Assembly (NCBI GenBank): GCA_947258625.1
Contig: CAMYJN010000149.1
Span: 1 to 6,338, forward strand
Reading direction: 5' to 3'
Source: an uncultured Polyangiaceae bacterium
GTDB lineage: Bacteria; Myxococcota_A; Polyangia; Polyangiales; Houyiibacteriaceae
DNA length: 6,338 nt
A model generated the notes under the pieces. It had not been told where the DNA came from, did no database searches, and was given only the letters and a program-made list of their open reading frames with translations. Positions 1 through 5,602 of this stretch are shown here, piece by piece (the first letter of the stretch is position 1; each line of letters begins with the position of its first letter). Position numbers and translations under genes: made by a program.

Positions 1-336
1 GGGGTGGCCCGGCGCGGGGTGAACCACGAGGCCCGCTGGCTTGTCGACCATGATCAGGTGATTGTCCTCGAACAGCACCTGCAGAGGAATCGCCTGGGGC
101 TCGGCGCTCATCGCCTCGGGCGGGGCAGGGTGAATCACGACCTCTGCGCCATTCACAGCCTTGGTTTTGCGTGACACCACCTCGCCGGACTGCTCTACCC
201 GGCCCTGCTCGATCCATCGCTGGAGCGCGCTTCGCGAGAATTCAGGGCATCGCCGGGCCAGGACGCGATCGATGCGTTCCCCTGCGTCGTCCGCGGATAG
301 CGTGAGGCCCGTCGGCGTCGGCGCCGATTCCGACAT
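1..336 (-). CDS. RluA/RluD-family 23S rRNA pseudouridine synthase, N-terminal part (cut by window edge)
   Basis: The 112 residues visible read inward from an ATG at 336-334 and stay open to base 1. Residues about 18-75 look like an S4 RNA-binding domain (GERIDRVLARR, then SRSALQRWIEQGRV). Residues 88-112 begin the catalytic domain with the family motif DKPAGLVVHPAPGH. Enzymes of this family isomerise specific uridines of 23S rRNA to pseudouridine in the cytoplasm. The catalytic Asp motif (HRLD type) lies beyond the left edge, so activity cannot be judged. The His-Pro after LVV resembles RluD-type rather than RluA/RluC-type members, but the exact target uridines are not assignable. The gene starts 3 bases after the stop of the upstream DUF72 gene. 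The preceding bases hold only a weak GAGA/GAG purine stretch, so translation is probably coupled to the DUF72 gene. Confidence 0.9.
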   Translation of the reverse strand, partial: MSESAPTPTGLTLSADDAGERIDRVLARRCPEFSRSALQRWIEQGRVEQSGEVVSRKTKAVNGAEVVIHPAPPEAMSAEPQAIPLQVLFEDNHLIMVDKPAGLVVHPAPGHP

Positions 337-339
337 CGT

Positions 340-987
340 TTACTCGAGTCTCTTGATGAGTTGGTGGGCGTTGGTCTGCATGTCGATGTTGCGGAACACG
401 CAGATGCCCAGCTCGGGATCGAGGCTGTTGCAGTGATCGGCAATCTTGGCGACCGACGCCTCGTCGTACCGCGACCGATGGCCCGCCGGCCCTGGAAGCC
501 GGAGGTAGACGACCTTCGACTCCGGGGGTGGGTCGTCGGTCAGTGGGTCGTAGGCAGCGATGGCGGGCCGGTCACCGCAGGCAGCAGCGATGTCGGCGGG
601 CTTCCAGGCTTCCAAGTCGAAGACGACTGGTGGCATGTTCGATGGAAGAAAACCTAGAAACGCGCGAAGAGCGGCGCGGTTCGCCTTGCCATGCTTGAAT
701 GTCTCGTCGGCGTGGAAAATGACCGCCTTGGCTTTGAGGTCGCTCGCAAGCGCGGCCACCTCTTCGCAGGTCGCCTTGTTCTCTTTGGTGCGCCGAAAAC
801 CGGATTCGCTGACCGAGCCGGGTGCCACCACGGTGAAGAGGAAGCCCTTCGGCGCCTCCCGAATCCAGCGTCGCACGGTGCCGGCCCCCGGAATGGCGAT
901 TTCGGTGTCCGAGATTTCCACCGCATCAAACTCCCGCCAATATCGGCTGACCGGCACGGGGAAACCGGAACATGCGACCACAAACAT
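340..987 (-). CDS. DUF72 (YecE-like) protein, short form
   Basis: A 215-residue soluble protein recognised as DUF72, a TIM-barrel-like family of unknown biochemical role. Visible family landmarks are VACSG at 3-7 and YWREFDAVEISDTE at 16-29, at the place of the usual YxxxFxxVEINSTFY. Further landmarks are TVRRWIREAPKGFLFTVVAP at 37-56, a VVFDLEAW strand at 121-128, VVYLRLPGP at 159-167 with RYDEAS following, and CVFRN...TNAHQLIKRL at the C-terminus. The protein is shorter than the roughly 230-270 residues usual for the family. The canonical N-terminal GTSGWxYxxW loop is reduced to CSGFPVPVSRYW. The ATG at 987 was chosen because homology begins there. The frame stays open further upstream, but that stretch is non-homologous and overlaps the divergent TPR gene. 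No Shine-Dalgarno precedes the start; a TATACT hexamer lies 8 bases upstream. The gene is probably co-transcribed with the pseudouridine synthase gene. Confidence 0.85.
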   Translation of the reverse strand: MFVVACSGFPVPVSRYWREFDAVEISDTEIAIPGAGTVRRWIREAPKGFLFTVVAPGSVSESGFRRTKENKATCEEVAALASDLKAKAVIFHADETFKHGKANRAALRAFLGFLPSNMPPVVFDLEAWKPADIAAACGDRPAIAAYDPLTDDPPPESKVVYLRLPGPAGHRSRYDEASVAKIADHCNSLDPELGICVFRNIDMQTNAHQLIKRLE

Positions 988-995
988 TGCGCGGG

Positions 996-1001
996 AGTAT
1001 A
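996..1001 (-). promoter_or_regulatory. Putative -10 element (TATACT) of the DUF72 gene
   Basis: TATACT matches the bacterial TATAAT consensus at 5 of 6 positions and lies 8 bases before the ATG at 987. That spacing would place the transcription start within about two bases of the start codon, giving a leaderless or nearly leaderless mRNA. There is no Shine-Dalgarno in the 8 bases between. No good -35 is seen, so the call rests on the hexamer and its position. Confidence 0.45.
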
Positions 1002-1073
1002 CAAGCTTTGGGGCAGAAGGCCCGGGCTGACTCCGGAATCGGCGGGAATTCATCGATTCAGCAGCGACTCTGT

Positions 1074-1079
1074 TAGTAT
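1074..1079 (+). promoter_or_regulatory. Putative -10 element (TAGTAT) of the membrane TPR gene
   Basis: TAGTAT lies 7 bases before the GTG at 1087, which would start the transcript at or next to the start codon. The bases between (cgtcgcc) contain no Shine-Dalgarno. The -35 region is not recognisable, so this is a positional inference, supported by the same layout at other genes in the window. Confidence 0.4.
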
Positions 1080-1086
1080 CGTCGCC

Positions 1087-2475
1087 GTGTCTGATTTCGG
1101 CTTCGACGCCTATGCGCTCGACGACCTGGAGACCTCCAGGCAGCCGCATCCGTTGGAGATCGCACGCGATCTGATCGCGACCGGTCGGGCTCGTGACGCG
1201 CTCGATCTGCTGAGCGCTCACCACGCTGAACTGGACCACGACCCGGAGTACCTGCTGCTCTGTTCCGCAGCCTGGTGGGCGGATGGCGACACGCTGCGTG
1301 CGCAGCAAGCGTTGCAGGGCGCGGCTCGGCTTGCTCCGGAGGACCCGAGGCCGTTGCAAGGGCTCGGCGAGTTGTTGGCGGAGCGCGGCGAGCACGACAA
1401 GGCCGAGCTGCTGTGGGCCAAGGCCCGTTTGCTCGAGGTCCAGGCGCGCGAGAGCGACTTGCCGTTGGAGGAAATGGGGCCCGCCCCCGACGAAGACTTG
1501 ATCGCGTTCGCGGAGCAACGGGAGCGAAAGAGCCAGGGGGCGTTAACGCCTCGACAGGTCCTATTCGCCTTGGTCGGCTTGTTGGCACTCGCGCTGCTGA
1601 TCGCGGGCATCGTGCTGGTGACCTCTCCGCGTGAGATATCGACACCGTCCACGGGCTCCGCCCCATCGAAGACGGACACGCTTGTCGAAGAACCTGCGGC
1701 GTCGGAGCCGGCTGCGGAGCTGGTGGAGCTGCCGGCAGTCGTAGAGGTTGAAAAGCCCGAGGAGCCGATCGTCGTCGCAATGATGGAGCCCCCGACGGCC
1801 GCGCTTCCCGAGCTTGCGGCGCCAAAGGCCCCGGATCCTCCAAAGCCCCCGGAGGTCGATGGCAGGGCGGCCGCGCCGGTGACTCCGCGCAAGGCTACGC
1901 CCGCACGGCGCCGCTCTGCTGCCGCCCGGTCCTCTGCCCCGGGTACCGCGGCGCCTCCCATCCCCGAGCCCCCGAGCGATGCCGTCGTTCGGGCAGAGCT
2001 CGCCTCGATGGATCCGCGTGAGCTCACGACCCGCGCCGACAAGCTCTACGCACAGGGTCACTCGGCGCTAGCTTCAGGCTACTACCGTCGCGCGCTCGAG
2101 ATCGATCCGGACTACGCGCCCGCACTGGTCGGCATGGGTCAGGGCATCTTACGAGCCAAGAAATACTCCGACGCGATGAAGAACGCGACCCGTGCGCTGC
2201 AGCTCGCTCGCGGCGTAGATGCGCGACCCGGGCTCGAAGCCGCCGCGATCTATCAAATGGGTCGCGTCCATTACGAGCGCGGTGAGCGGGATGCGGCCCG
2301 GCGTTTGTTTCGGCAGTCGATTTCCCTACCGAGCGCACCGCCGGGAGCCTGGTTCTACCTGGGCGAAGCGCTTTCGAGCGACAACAGCCCTGCGGCCCGG
2401 CAAGCCTACGAGAGGTACTTAGAGCTCGTGCCGAGCGGTTCCTTGTCGGATCGGGCCCGTCGAGCGATTCAGTAG
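1087..2475 (+). CDS. Single-pass membrane protein with TPR domains on both sides of the membrane segment
   Basis: 462 residues in four parts. Residues about 20-118 are degenerate TPR-like helices (for example ALQGAARLAPEDPRPLQGLG at 75-94). Residues about 158-178 form one hydrophobic segment rich in Leu, Ala and Val. Residues about 182-300 are a low-complexity linker rich in Pro, Ala and Glu, turning Arg/Lys-rich near 268-281. Residues about 309-451 hold roughly four TPR repeats, with hallmarks such as ALASGYYRRALEIDPDYAPA and GRVHYERGERDAARRLFRQS. With no signal peptide, the likely topology is N-terminus in the cytoplasm and C-terminal TPRs in the periplasm; this is inferred. TPRs bind protein partners, so a scaffold role in an envelope complex is plausible, but no named family is recognised. 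GTG at 1087 was chosen because the frame upstream runs antisense through the DUF72 gene and lacks any domain. The gene ends 12 bases before a small membrane-protein gene. Confidence 0.85.
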   Translation: MSDFGFDAYALDDLETSRQPHPLEIARDLIATGRARDALDLLSAHHAELDHDPEYLLLCSAAWWADGDTLRAQQALQGAARLAPEDPRPLQGLGELLAERGEHDKAELLWAKARLLEVQARESDLPLEEMGPAPDEDLIAFAEQRERKSQGALTPRQVLFALVGLLALALLIAGIVLVTSPREISTPSTGSAPSKTDTLVEEPAASEPAAELVELPAVVEVEKPEEPIVVAMMEPPTAALPELAAPKAPDPPKPPEVDGRAAAPVTPRKATPARRRSAAARSSAPGTAAPPIPEPPSDAVVRAELASMDPRELTTRADKLYAQGHSALASGYYRRALEIDPDYAPALVGMGQGILRAKKYSDAMKNATRALQLARGVDARPGLEAAAIYQMGRVHYERGERDAARRLFRQSISLPSAPPGAWFYLGEALSSDNSPAARQAYERYLELVPSGSLSDRARRAIQ

Positions 2476-2478
2476 TAT
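2473..2478 (+). promoter_or_regulatory. Putative -10 element (TAGTAT) overlapping the TPR gene stop codon
   Basis: TAGTAT starts with the TAG stop of the upstream gene and ends 9 bases before the ATG at 2488. The 9 bases (gcttggccg) contain no Shine-Dalgarno, unlike the next two genes of the run. It may be an internal promoter giving a near-leaderless transcript. No -35 is evident, and chance occurrence is possible. Confidence 0.3.
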
Positions 2479-2487
2479 GCTTGGCCG

Positions 2488-2805
2488 ATGGCGAAGAAAC
2501 AGAACGACCGGCGCCAGGCTCGCAAAGAGCGAGCCAAACAGTCCAAAGAAGCCAAACGTGAGGCCCAAGAGCGCGCGCAGCAGCGTCGTCGTTTGCAAAT
2601 ACGCATTTCCGCAGCCGTCGCCGTATTGACACTAGCCATTGCCGCGGTTTGCTACTGGGTGCTCGATAACCGACAGCTGATGGGCATCACGCTTCTCATC
2701 GGCGGCGTGTTGTTTCTGGTGCTTGCGCTCAGCACCTTGGCCTCTGGTGTGCAGCCACGCGACCGAACGCGGGCGGGCTCTATCGACTACGGCAACCGTG
2801 ACTGA
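2488..2805 (+). CDS. Small two-helix membrane protein with a basic N-terminal helix
   Basis: 105 residues, family not recognised. Residues 2-38 are almost entirely charged (Lys, Arg, Glu, Gln; KKQNDRRQARKERAKQSKEA and onward) and should form a long soluble helix or coiled coil. Two hydrophobic segments follow at about 39-58 and 65-87, joined by a tight LDNRQ turn, so both ends are probably cytoplasmic. The tail (PRDRTRAGSIDYGNRD) is polar. The positive N-terminus fits a cytoplasmic location by the positive-inside rule and could bind acidic partners, ribosome or nucleic acid; this is speculation. It sits 12 bases after the membrane TPR gene and 10 bases before the soluble TPR gene, suggesting a shared role. 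The ATG at 2488 lacks a Shine-Dalgarno, but the basic-helix start and the TAGTAT hexamer upstream support it. Confidence 0.75.
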   Translation: MAKKQNDRRQARKERAKQSKEAKREAQERAQQRRRLQIRISAAVAVLTLAIAAVCYWVLDNRQLMGITLLIGGVLFLVLALSTLASGVQPRDRTRAGSIDYGNRD

Positions 2806-2811
2806 GGGGAG
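2804..2811 (+). promoter_or_regulatory. Ribosome binding site deciding the GTG start at 2816
   Basis: GAGGGGAG partly overlaps the TGA stop of the small membrane-protein gene and lies 4-6 bases before GTG at 2816. This strong Shine-Dalgarno fixes the start of the soluble TPR gene. It also rules out the in-frame ATG at 2723, which lies inside the preceding gene. Confidence 0.7.
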
Positions 2812-2815
2812 AGCT

Positions 2816-3334
2816 GTGGACGACCCCCAGTCCAAGCGTTGGGAAGCTGCCGAAGAAGGCATGGAGCTCTTGCACGTCGGTGAAGTCGGCCAGGCGATCG
2901 ACGAGCTCTTGCAAGTGACCCGCAAAGACCCGCAAAACGAATACGCGTTTCACTTCTTGGGTCATGCCTATTTCGAGAAGGAAGCCTATCCGGAGGCACT
3001 CAAGAGCTACGTCGAAGCCTTGAAGCTGGCACCGGGCTACGTTGGCGCGATGCTGGGCGCTGGGCAGACGCTTCGGATGCTGGGCGAGTACGACCGCGCG
3101 ATTCGAATGGGTCAACGCGTGCTCCAAAACCAGGAGGACGACGGCGACGCCTTGTTCCTGGTTGGCGCGGCGCACTTCCAAAAAGGTGAAAATCAGCCTG
3201 CGAAGCGCTACCTCGAACGTTTCCTCGAAACGAGCCCGGAGTTGGAAGTCGCCCTCGAAGTAGAGGGCATGCTGCAGGTCATACGCGGCGAGGTCTTGCC
3301 TTTTCCAGGCGCCGAGGACACGTTAGAGAACTAA
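2816..3334 (+). CDS. Soluble four-repeat TPR protein
   Basis: 172 residues made almost wholly of TPR repeats at about 7-40, 41-74, 75-108 and 109-142. Clear hallmarks are AFHFLGHAYFEKEAYPEALK followed by SYVEALKLAPGY, then GAGQTLRMLGEYDRAIRMGQ and LFLVGAAHFQKGENQPAKRY. There is no signal peptide and no membrane segment, so it is expected in the cytoplasm. A short non-repeat tail (about 150-172) ends in acidic residues. Its molecular role is unknown; TPR stacks usually mediate protein-protein contact. It follows the small membrane protein by 10 bases and precedes the acyl-CoA mutase by 12, with strong ribosome sites at both junctions, so co-transcription is likely. It may bind the membrane TPR protein encoded upstream, but nothing in the sequence proves that. 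Confidence 0.85.
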   Translation: MDDPQSKRWEAAEEGMELLHVGEVGQAIDELLQVTRKDPQNEYAFHFLGHAYFEKEAYPEALKSYVEALKLAPGYVGAMLGAGQTLRMLGEYDRAIRMGQRVLQNQEDDGDALFLVGAAHFQKGENQPAKRYLERFLETSPELEVALEVEGMLQVIRGEVLPFPGAEDTLEN

Positions 3335-3340
3335 GAGGAG
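3334..3340 (+). promoter_or_regulatory. Ribosome binding site of the acyl-CoA mutase gene
   Basis: AGAGGAG begins in the last base of the TAA stop of the soluble TPR gene and lies 6 bases before the ATG at 3347. It is a near-ideal Shine-Dalgarno at ideal spacing and supports both this start and translation within an operon. Confidence 0.75.
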
Positions 3341-3346
3341 CCTGCC

Positions 3347-5059
3347 ATGAAAGCGGATCCCGCCAAGAAGCTGGCAGCGGAGTTGCCGTCAGATGACCAC
3401 AAAGAGGGCTTGCGTGAGCAAGCCGCGCAGTGGCGCGCCGAGGCTGTGCAGCCCGCGGTTGCCCGCCAACCGCTGCGCAAGGAGCGCTTCGTCACGCACA
3501 GCGACTTGGAGGTGCCCGACCTCCTGACCCCGGCAGACTTCGACGACGGCTACGAGCGCGAGCTCGGCTTTCCCGGTCAGTTCCCGTACACGCGCGGGGT
3601 TCAGCCAACGATGTACCGGGGGCGCCTCTGGACGATGCGGATGTTCGCGGGCTTTGGAACGCCCAGGCAGACCAACGAGCGTTTTCGGTATCTGCTCGAT
3701 CAGGGGCAGACGGGCCTGTCGACCGCCTTCGATTTCCCGACCCTGATGGGATACGACAGTGACTCGCCGCGTTCCCTCGGCGAGGTCGGCATGGTCGGCG
3801 TGGCGGTCGACACCCTTCGCGACATGGAGATCCTTTTCGACGAGATCCCGCTCGACCAGGTCACCACCTCGATGACGATCAACGGCCCCGCTGCGGTGCT
3901 GCTCGGCTTCTACGTCGCCCTGGCCGACAAGCGCGGAATTCCGCGAGACAAAATCGGCGGCACGGTCCAAAACGATTGCCTCAAGGAGTTCATCGCCCAG
4001 CACGCCTGGGTCGTGCCCCCGCGTCCGGCGATGCGAATCGTCACCGACTCGATCGAGTTTTGCGCGAAAGAGGTTCCACGCTGGAACAGCGTCAGTATCA
4101 GCGGCTATCACATTCGCGAAGCCGGCTCGACCGCCGCGCAAGAGCTCGCGTTCACGATTGCCGATGGTTTGGAGTACGTGAAGTGGGCCGTCGAGCGCGG
4201 CCTGGACGTCGACGAATTTGCGCCGCGACTCTCGTTCTTTTTCGACGTTCACAACGACTTCTTCGAAGAGATCGGGAAGTTCCGCGCGGCGCGCCGGATG
4301 TGGGCTCGATTGATGAAAGAGCGGTTCGATCCGAAGAACCCGAGGTCCTTGATGTTGAGGACACACGCGCAGACCGCGGGCGTGTCGCTGACCGCCCAGC
4401 AACCCTACAACAACGTTACCCGGGTGGCCCTTCAAGCGCTCGCCGCAGTGCTCGGCGGGACCCAGTCGCTTCACACCAACAGCCTCGACGAGACCTACGC
4501 GCTTCCGACCGAAGAAGCCGTCACCGTGGCGCTCCGCACTCAGCAGATCATCGCCGAAGAGTCGGGTGTGACCAATACGATCGACCCCTTGGCGGGCAGC
4601 TATTTCGTCGAATGGATGACCAACCGCCTCGAAGAAGAGGCTATGGACTACATCCGCAAGATCGACGAGCTGGGCGGAATGGTCGAGGCGGTCGAGCAGG
4701 GCTACCCGCAGCGCGAGATCGGCGCCTCGGCCTACCGTCTACAGCAGCAAATCGAACGTGGCGAAAAGACGGTCGTTGGCGTCAACCGGTACGAGCAGGA
4801 CGAGCAGCCCGACATCCCGACCCTTCGCGTCGATGAGTCGATTCAAAAGGAGCAGGTCGAGGCCTTGGCGAAGGTCAAAGCCGAGCGCGACGCCGCCGCC
4901 GTATCAAAGGCGCTGGCGGCAATTGCAGCGGACTGCCGAATGGATCGCAACGTGATGCCAGGCATCATCGAAGCCGCAAAGGCGTACTGCACCGAGCAGG
5001 AGGTCTGCGACGTGTTTCGGGACGTGTTCGGGCAGCACCAGGATCGGCCGGAATTCTAG
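3347..5059 (+). CDS. Coenzyme B12-dependent acyl-CoA mutase, large (catalytic) subunit, isobutyryl-CoA mutase-like
   Basis: 570 residues of the methylmalonyl-CoA mutase catalytic family, a TIM barrel that rearranges the carbon skeleton of acyl-CoA thioesters with adenosylcobalamin. Family blocks seen are [12 protein letters not shown] (87-98), [20 protein letters not shown] (123-142), TVQND (206-210), [13 protein letters not shown] (250-262), [17 protein letters not shown] (292-308), [19 protein letters not shown] (338-356) and SLHTNSLDE (374-382). The active-site Tyr-His pair is Y254-H255, and Q208 is kept. The positions equivalent to Tyr89 and Arg207 of Propionibacterium methylmalonyl-CoA mutase are Phe100 and Gln218 here. 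That is the pair known from isobutyryl-CoA mutase and argues for an uncharged substrate such as isobutyryl- or butyryl-CoA. The length equals that of stand-alone large subunits (about 560-570). The C-terminal B12-binding domain (DxHxxG) is absent, so a separate small subunit is required and is not in the window. Automatic annotation will probably say methylmalonyl-CoA mutase. Confidence 0.95.
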   Translation: MKADPAKKLAAELPSDDHKEGLREQAAQWRAEAVQPAVARQPLRKERFVTHSDLEVPDLLTPADFDDGYERELGFPGQFPYTRGVQPTMYRGRLWTMRMFAGFGTPRQTNERFRYLLDQGQTGLSTAFDFPTLMGYDSDSPRSLGEVGMVGVAVDTLRDMEILFDEIPLDQVTTSMTINGPAAVLLGFYVALADKRGIPRDKIGGTVQNDCLKEFIAQHAWVVPPRPAMRIVTDSIEFCAKEVPRWNSVSISGYHIREAGSTAAQELAFTIADGLEYVKWAVERGLDVDEFAPRLSFFFDVHNDFFEEIGKFRAARRMWARLMKERFDPKNPRSLMLRTHAQTAGVSLTAQQPYNNVTRVALQALAAVLGGTQSLHTNSLDETYALPTEEAVTVALRTQQIIAEESGVTNTIDPLAGSYFVEWMTNRLEEEAMDYIRKIDELGGMVEAVEQGYPQREIGASAYRLQQQIERGEKTVVGVNRYEQDEQPDIPTLRVDESIQKEQVEALAKVKAERDAAAVSKALAAIAADCRMDRNVMPGIIEAAKAYCTEQEVCDVFRDVFGQHQDRPEF

Positions 5060-5065
5060 GCAGCG

Positions 5066-5518
5066 TCAGGACCCCGTCATTCGCAGCCACATCGCCACGA
5101 GCATCGCGCCGACCATGAGCACGAGGGCTACGGTGCCGACGATGTCCTCCATGCGCTTTCGCCGCGACGGATCGTCCAGCGAGCCGGGGATGGTGGGCTC
5201 ATGTGTCGCGGCCTCTGCGGGCAGCGGCGCCGGCGGCGGGATCGGCCGGCGCAGGCTCGGGTCGGGAAGCGCGGGAGCTGGGTTGATCACTTCGCTCCAC
5301 CGCTCTTGGCGTGCCCGCGGCCTCGGGACAACGTGACTGCGCTCCACGCCGGGAGCGCCACGATGATCGGCACCGGGGTTTCGAAGCACTCGCACCACTT
5401 TGGTCGTGGTGTCTTTGCGCTTTTTCCGGAAATGACTCGGTCGGCGTCGTGTCTTTCCAGGGAGCTCCGGTTTGTCGTCGGGGTGCGGCACGGGTCTTTG
5501 TCTCTCCACCGCCCCCAT
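5066..5518 (-). CDS. Pro/Arg-rich protein with a C-terminal membrane anchor
   Basis: 150 residues, no family recognised. Residues 1-75 are polar and strongly basic (KTRRRPSHFRKKRKDTTTK at 22-40). Residues 78-112 are Pro-rich (PIPPPAPLP at 92-100). A basic RRKR patch at 119-122 precedes one hydrophobic segment at about 127-146, followed by only four residues. This is a tail-anchored layout with the bulk in the cytoplasm. The low-complexity body gives little coding evidence. The hydrophobic C-terminus, the good promoter upstream (-35 CTGACA, -10 TATACT) and the fit between two neighbouring genes support a real gene. The ATG at 5518 has only a weak AGAAG purine run before it. Its stop lies 6 bases from that of the convergent mutase gene. 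Confidence 0.65.
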   Translation of the reverse strand: MGAVERQRPVPHPDDKPELPGKTRRRPSHFRKKRKDTTTKVVRVLRNPGADHRGAPGVERSHVVPRPRARQERWSEVINPAPALPDPSLRRPIPPPAPLPAEAATHEPTIPGSLDDPSRRKRMEDIVGTVALVLMVGAMLVAMWLRMTGS

Positions 5519-5532
5519 CGGCTTCTTTTTCT

Positions 5533-5560
5533 AGTATACCGCTCAATTGTTCAGTGTCAG
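5533..5560 (-). promoter_or_regulatory. Sigma-70-type promoter of the tail-anchored protein gene
   Basis: On the minus strand, -35 CTGACA (5560-5555, 5 of 6 to TTGACA) and -10 TATACT (5538-5533, 5 of 6 to TATAAT) are separated by 16 bases. The predicted transcription start is near 5526, leaving a leader of only about 7-9 bases before the ATG at 5518. It is the best complete promoter in the window. Confidence 0.6.
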
Positions 5561-5589
5561 CGCGGAGCTCGACTTTTCGAGACTTTGCT

Positions 5590-5595
5590 TACAAT
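5590..5595 (+). promoter_or_regulatory. Putative -10 element (TACAAT) of the amidohydrolase gene
   Basis: TACAAT matches TATAAT at 5 of 6 positions and lies 7 bases before the ATG at 5603. The bases between (tcgacgc) contain no Shine-Dalgarno, so a leaderless transcript is likely. No clear -35 is seen at the usual distance. Confidence 0.45.
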
Positions 5596-5602
5596 TCGAC
5601 GC

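Larger units (their letters stand above)
988..1086. promoter_or_regulatory. Divergent intergenic region between the DUF72 and membrane TPR genes
   Basis: These 99 bases separate two divergently read genes and should hold both promoters. Each end carries a -10-like hexamer close to its start codon: AGTATA at 996-1001 (TATACT on the minus strand) and TAGTAT at 1074-1079 on the plus strand. Neither has a convincing TTGACA-type -35 at 16-18 bases. No strong inverted repeat or operator is apparent. Confidence 0.6.
5519..5602. promoter_or_regulatory. Divergent intergenic region before the N-formylglutamate amidohydrolase-like gene
   Basis: These 84 bases hold promoters for both flanking genes. A sigma-70-like promoter reads to the left (5533-5560) and a TACAAT hexamer reads to the right (5590-5595). 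A perfect 5-base inverted repeat, CTCGA-CTTT-TCGAG (5568-5581), lies between the two and could be an operator or chance. Confidence 0.6.

Noticed and set aside
691..1086. N-terminal extension of the membrane TPR gene to an ATG at 691
   Set aside because: This part lies antisense over the DUF72 gene, shows no domain, and would erase the divergent promoter gap. GTG at 1087, next to a -10-like hexamer, fits better.
988..1518. Upstream extension of the DUF72 reading frame on the minus strand
   Set aside because: The extra 177 residues show no DUF72 similarity and overlap the TPR gene in antisense; homology begins at the ATG at 987.
1218..2042. Long minus-strand open frame (274 codons) opposite the membrane TPR gene
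   Set aside because: Ser/Ala/Gly-rich shadow caused by high GC and the Pro/Ala/Glu linker; no domain and no start signals.
2477..2487. ATG at 2477 as a start instead of 2488
   Set aside because: It is in another frame, gives a short Arg-rich peptide, and overlaps the TAGTAT hexamer; the 2488 frame gives a coherent two-helix membrane protein.
3389..4474. Long minus-strand open frame (361 codons) opposite the acyl-CoA mutase gene
   Set aside because: Lies wholly inside a gene with unmistakable conservation on the other strand and has no recognisable domain.
3976..4836. Plus-strand open frame in a second frame of the mutase gene
   Set aside because: Arg-rich composition typical of a high-GC off-frame reading.
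5199..5546. Alternative minus-strand frame over the tail-anchored protein gene
   Set aside because: Would start with TTG upstream of the predicted transcription start and lacks any hydrophobic segment or domain; the frame ending at 5066 has a clear membrane helix.
5201..5602. Upstream extension of the amidohydrolase frame
   Set aside because: Antisense to the tail-anchored protein gene and crosses both promoters; family similarity starts after the ATG at 5603.
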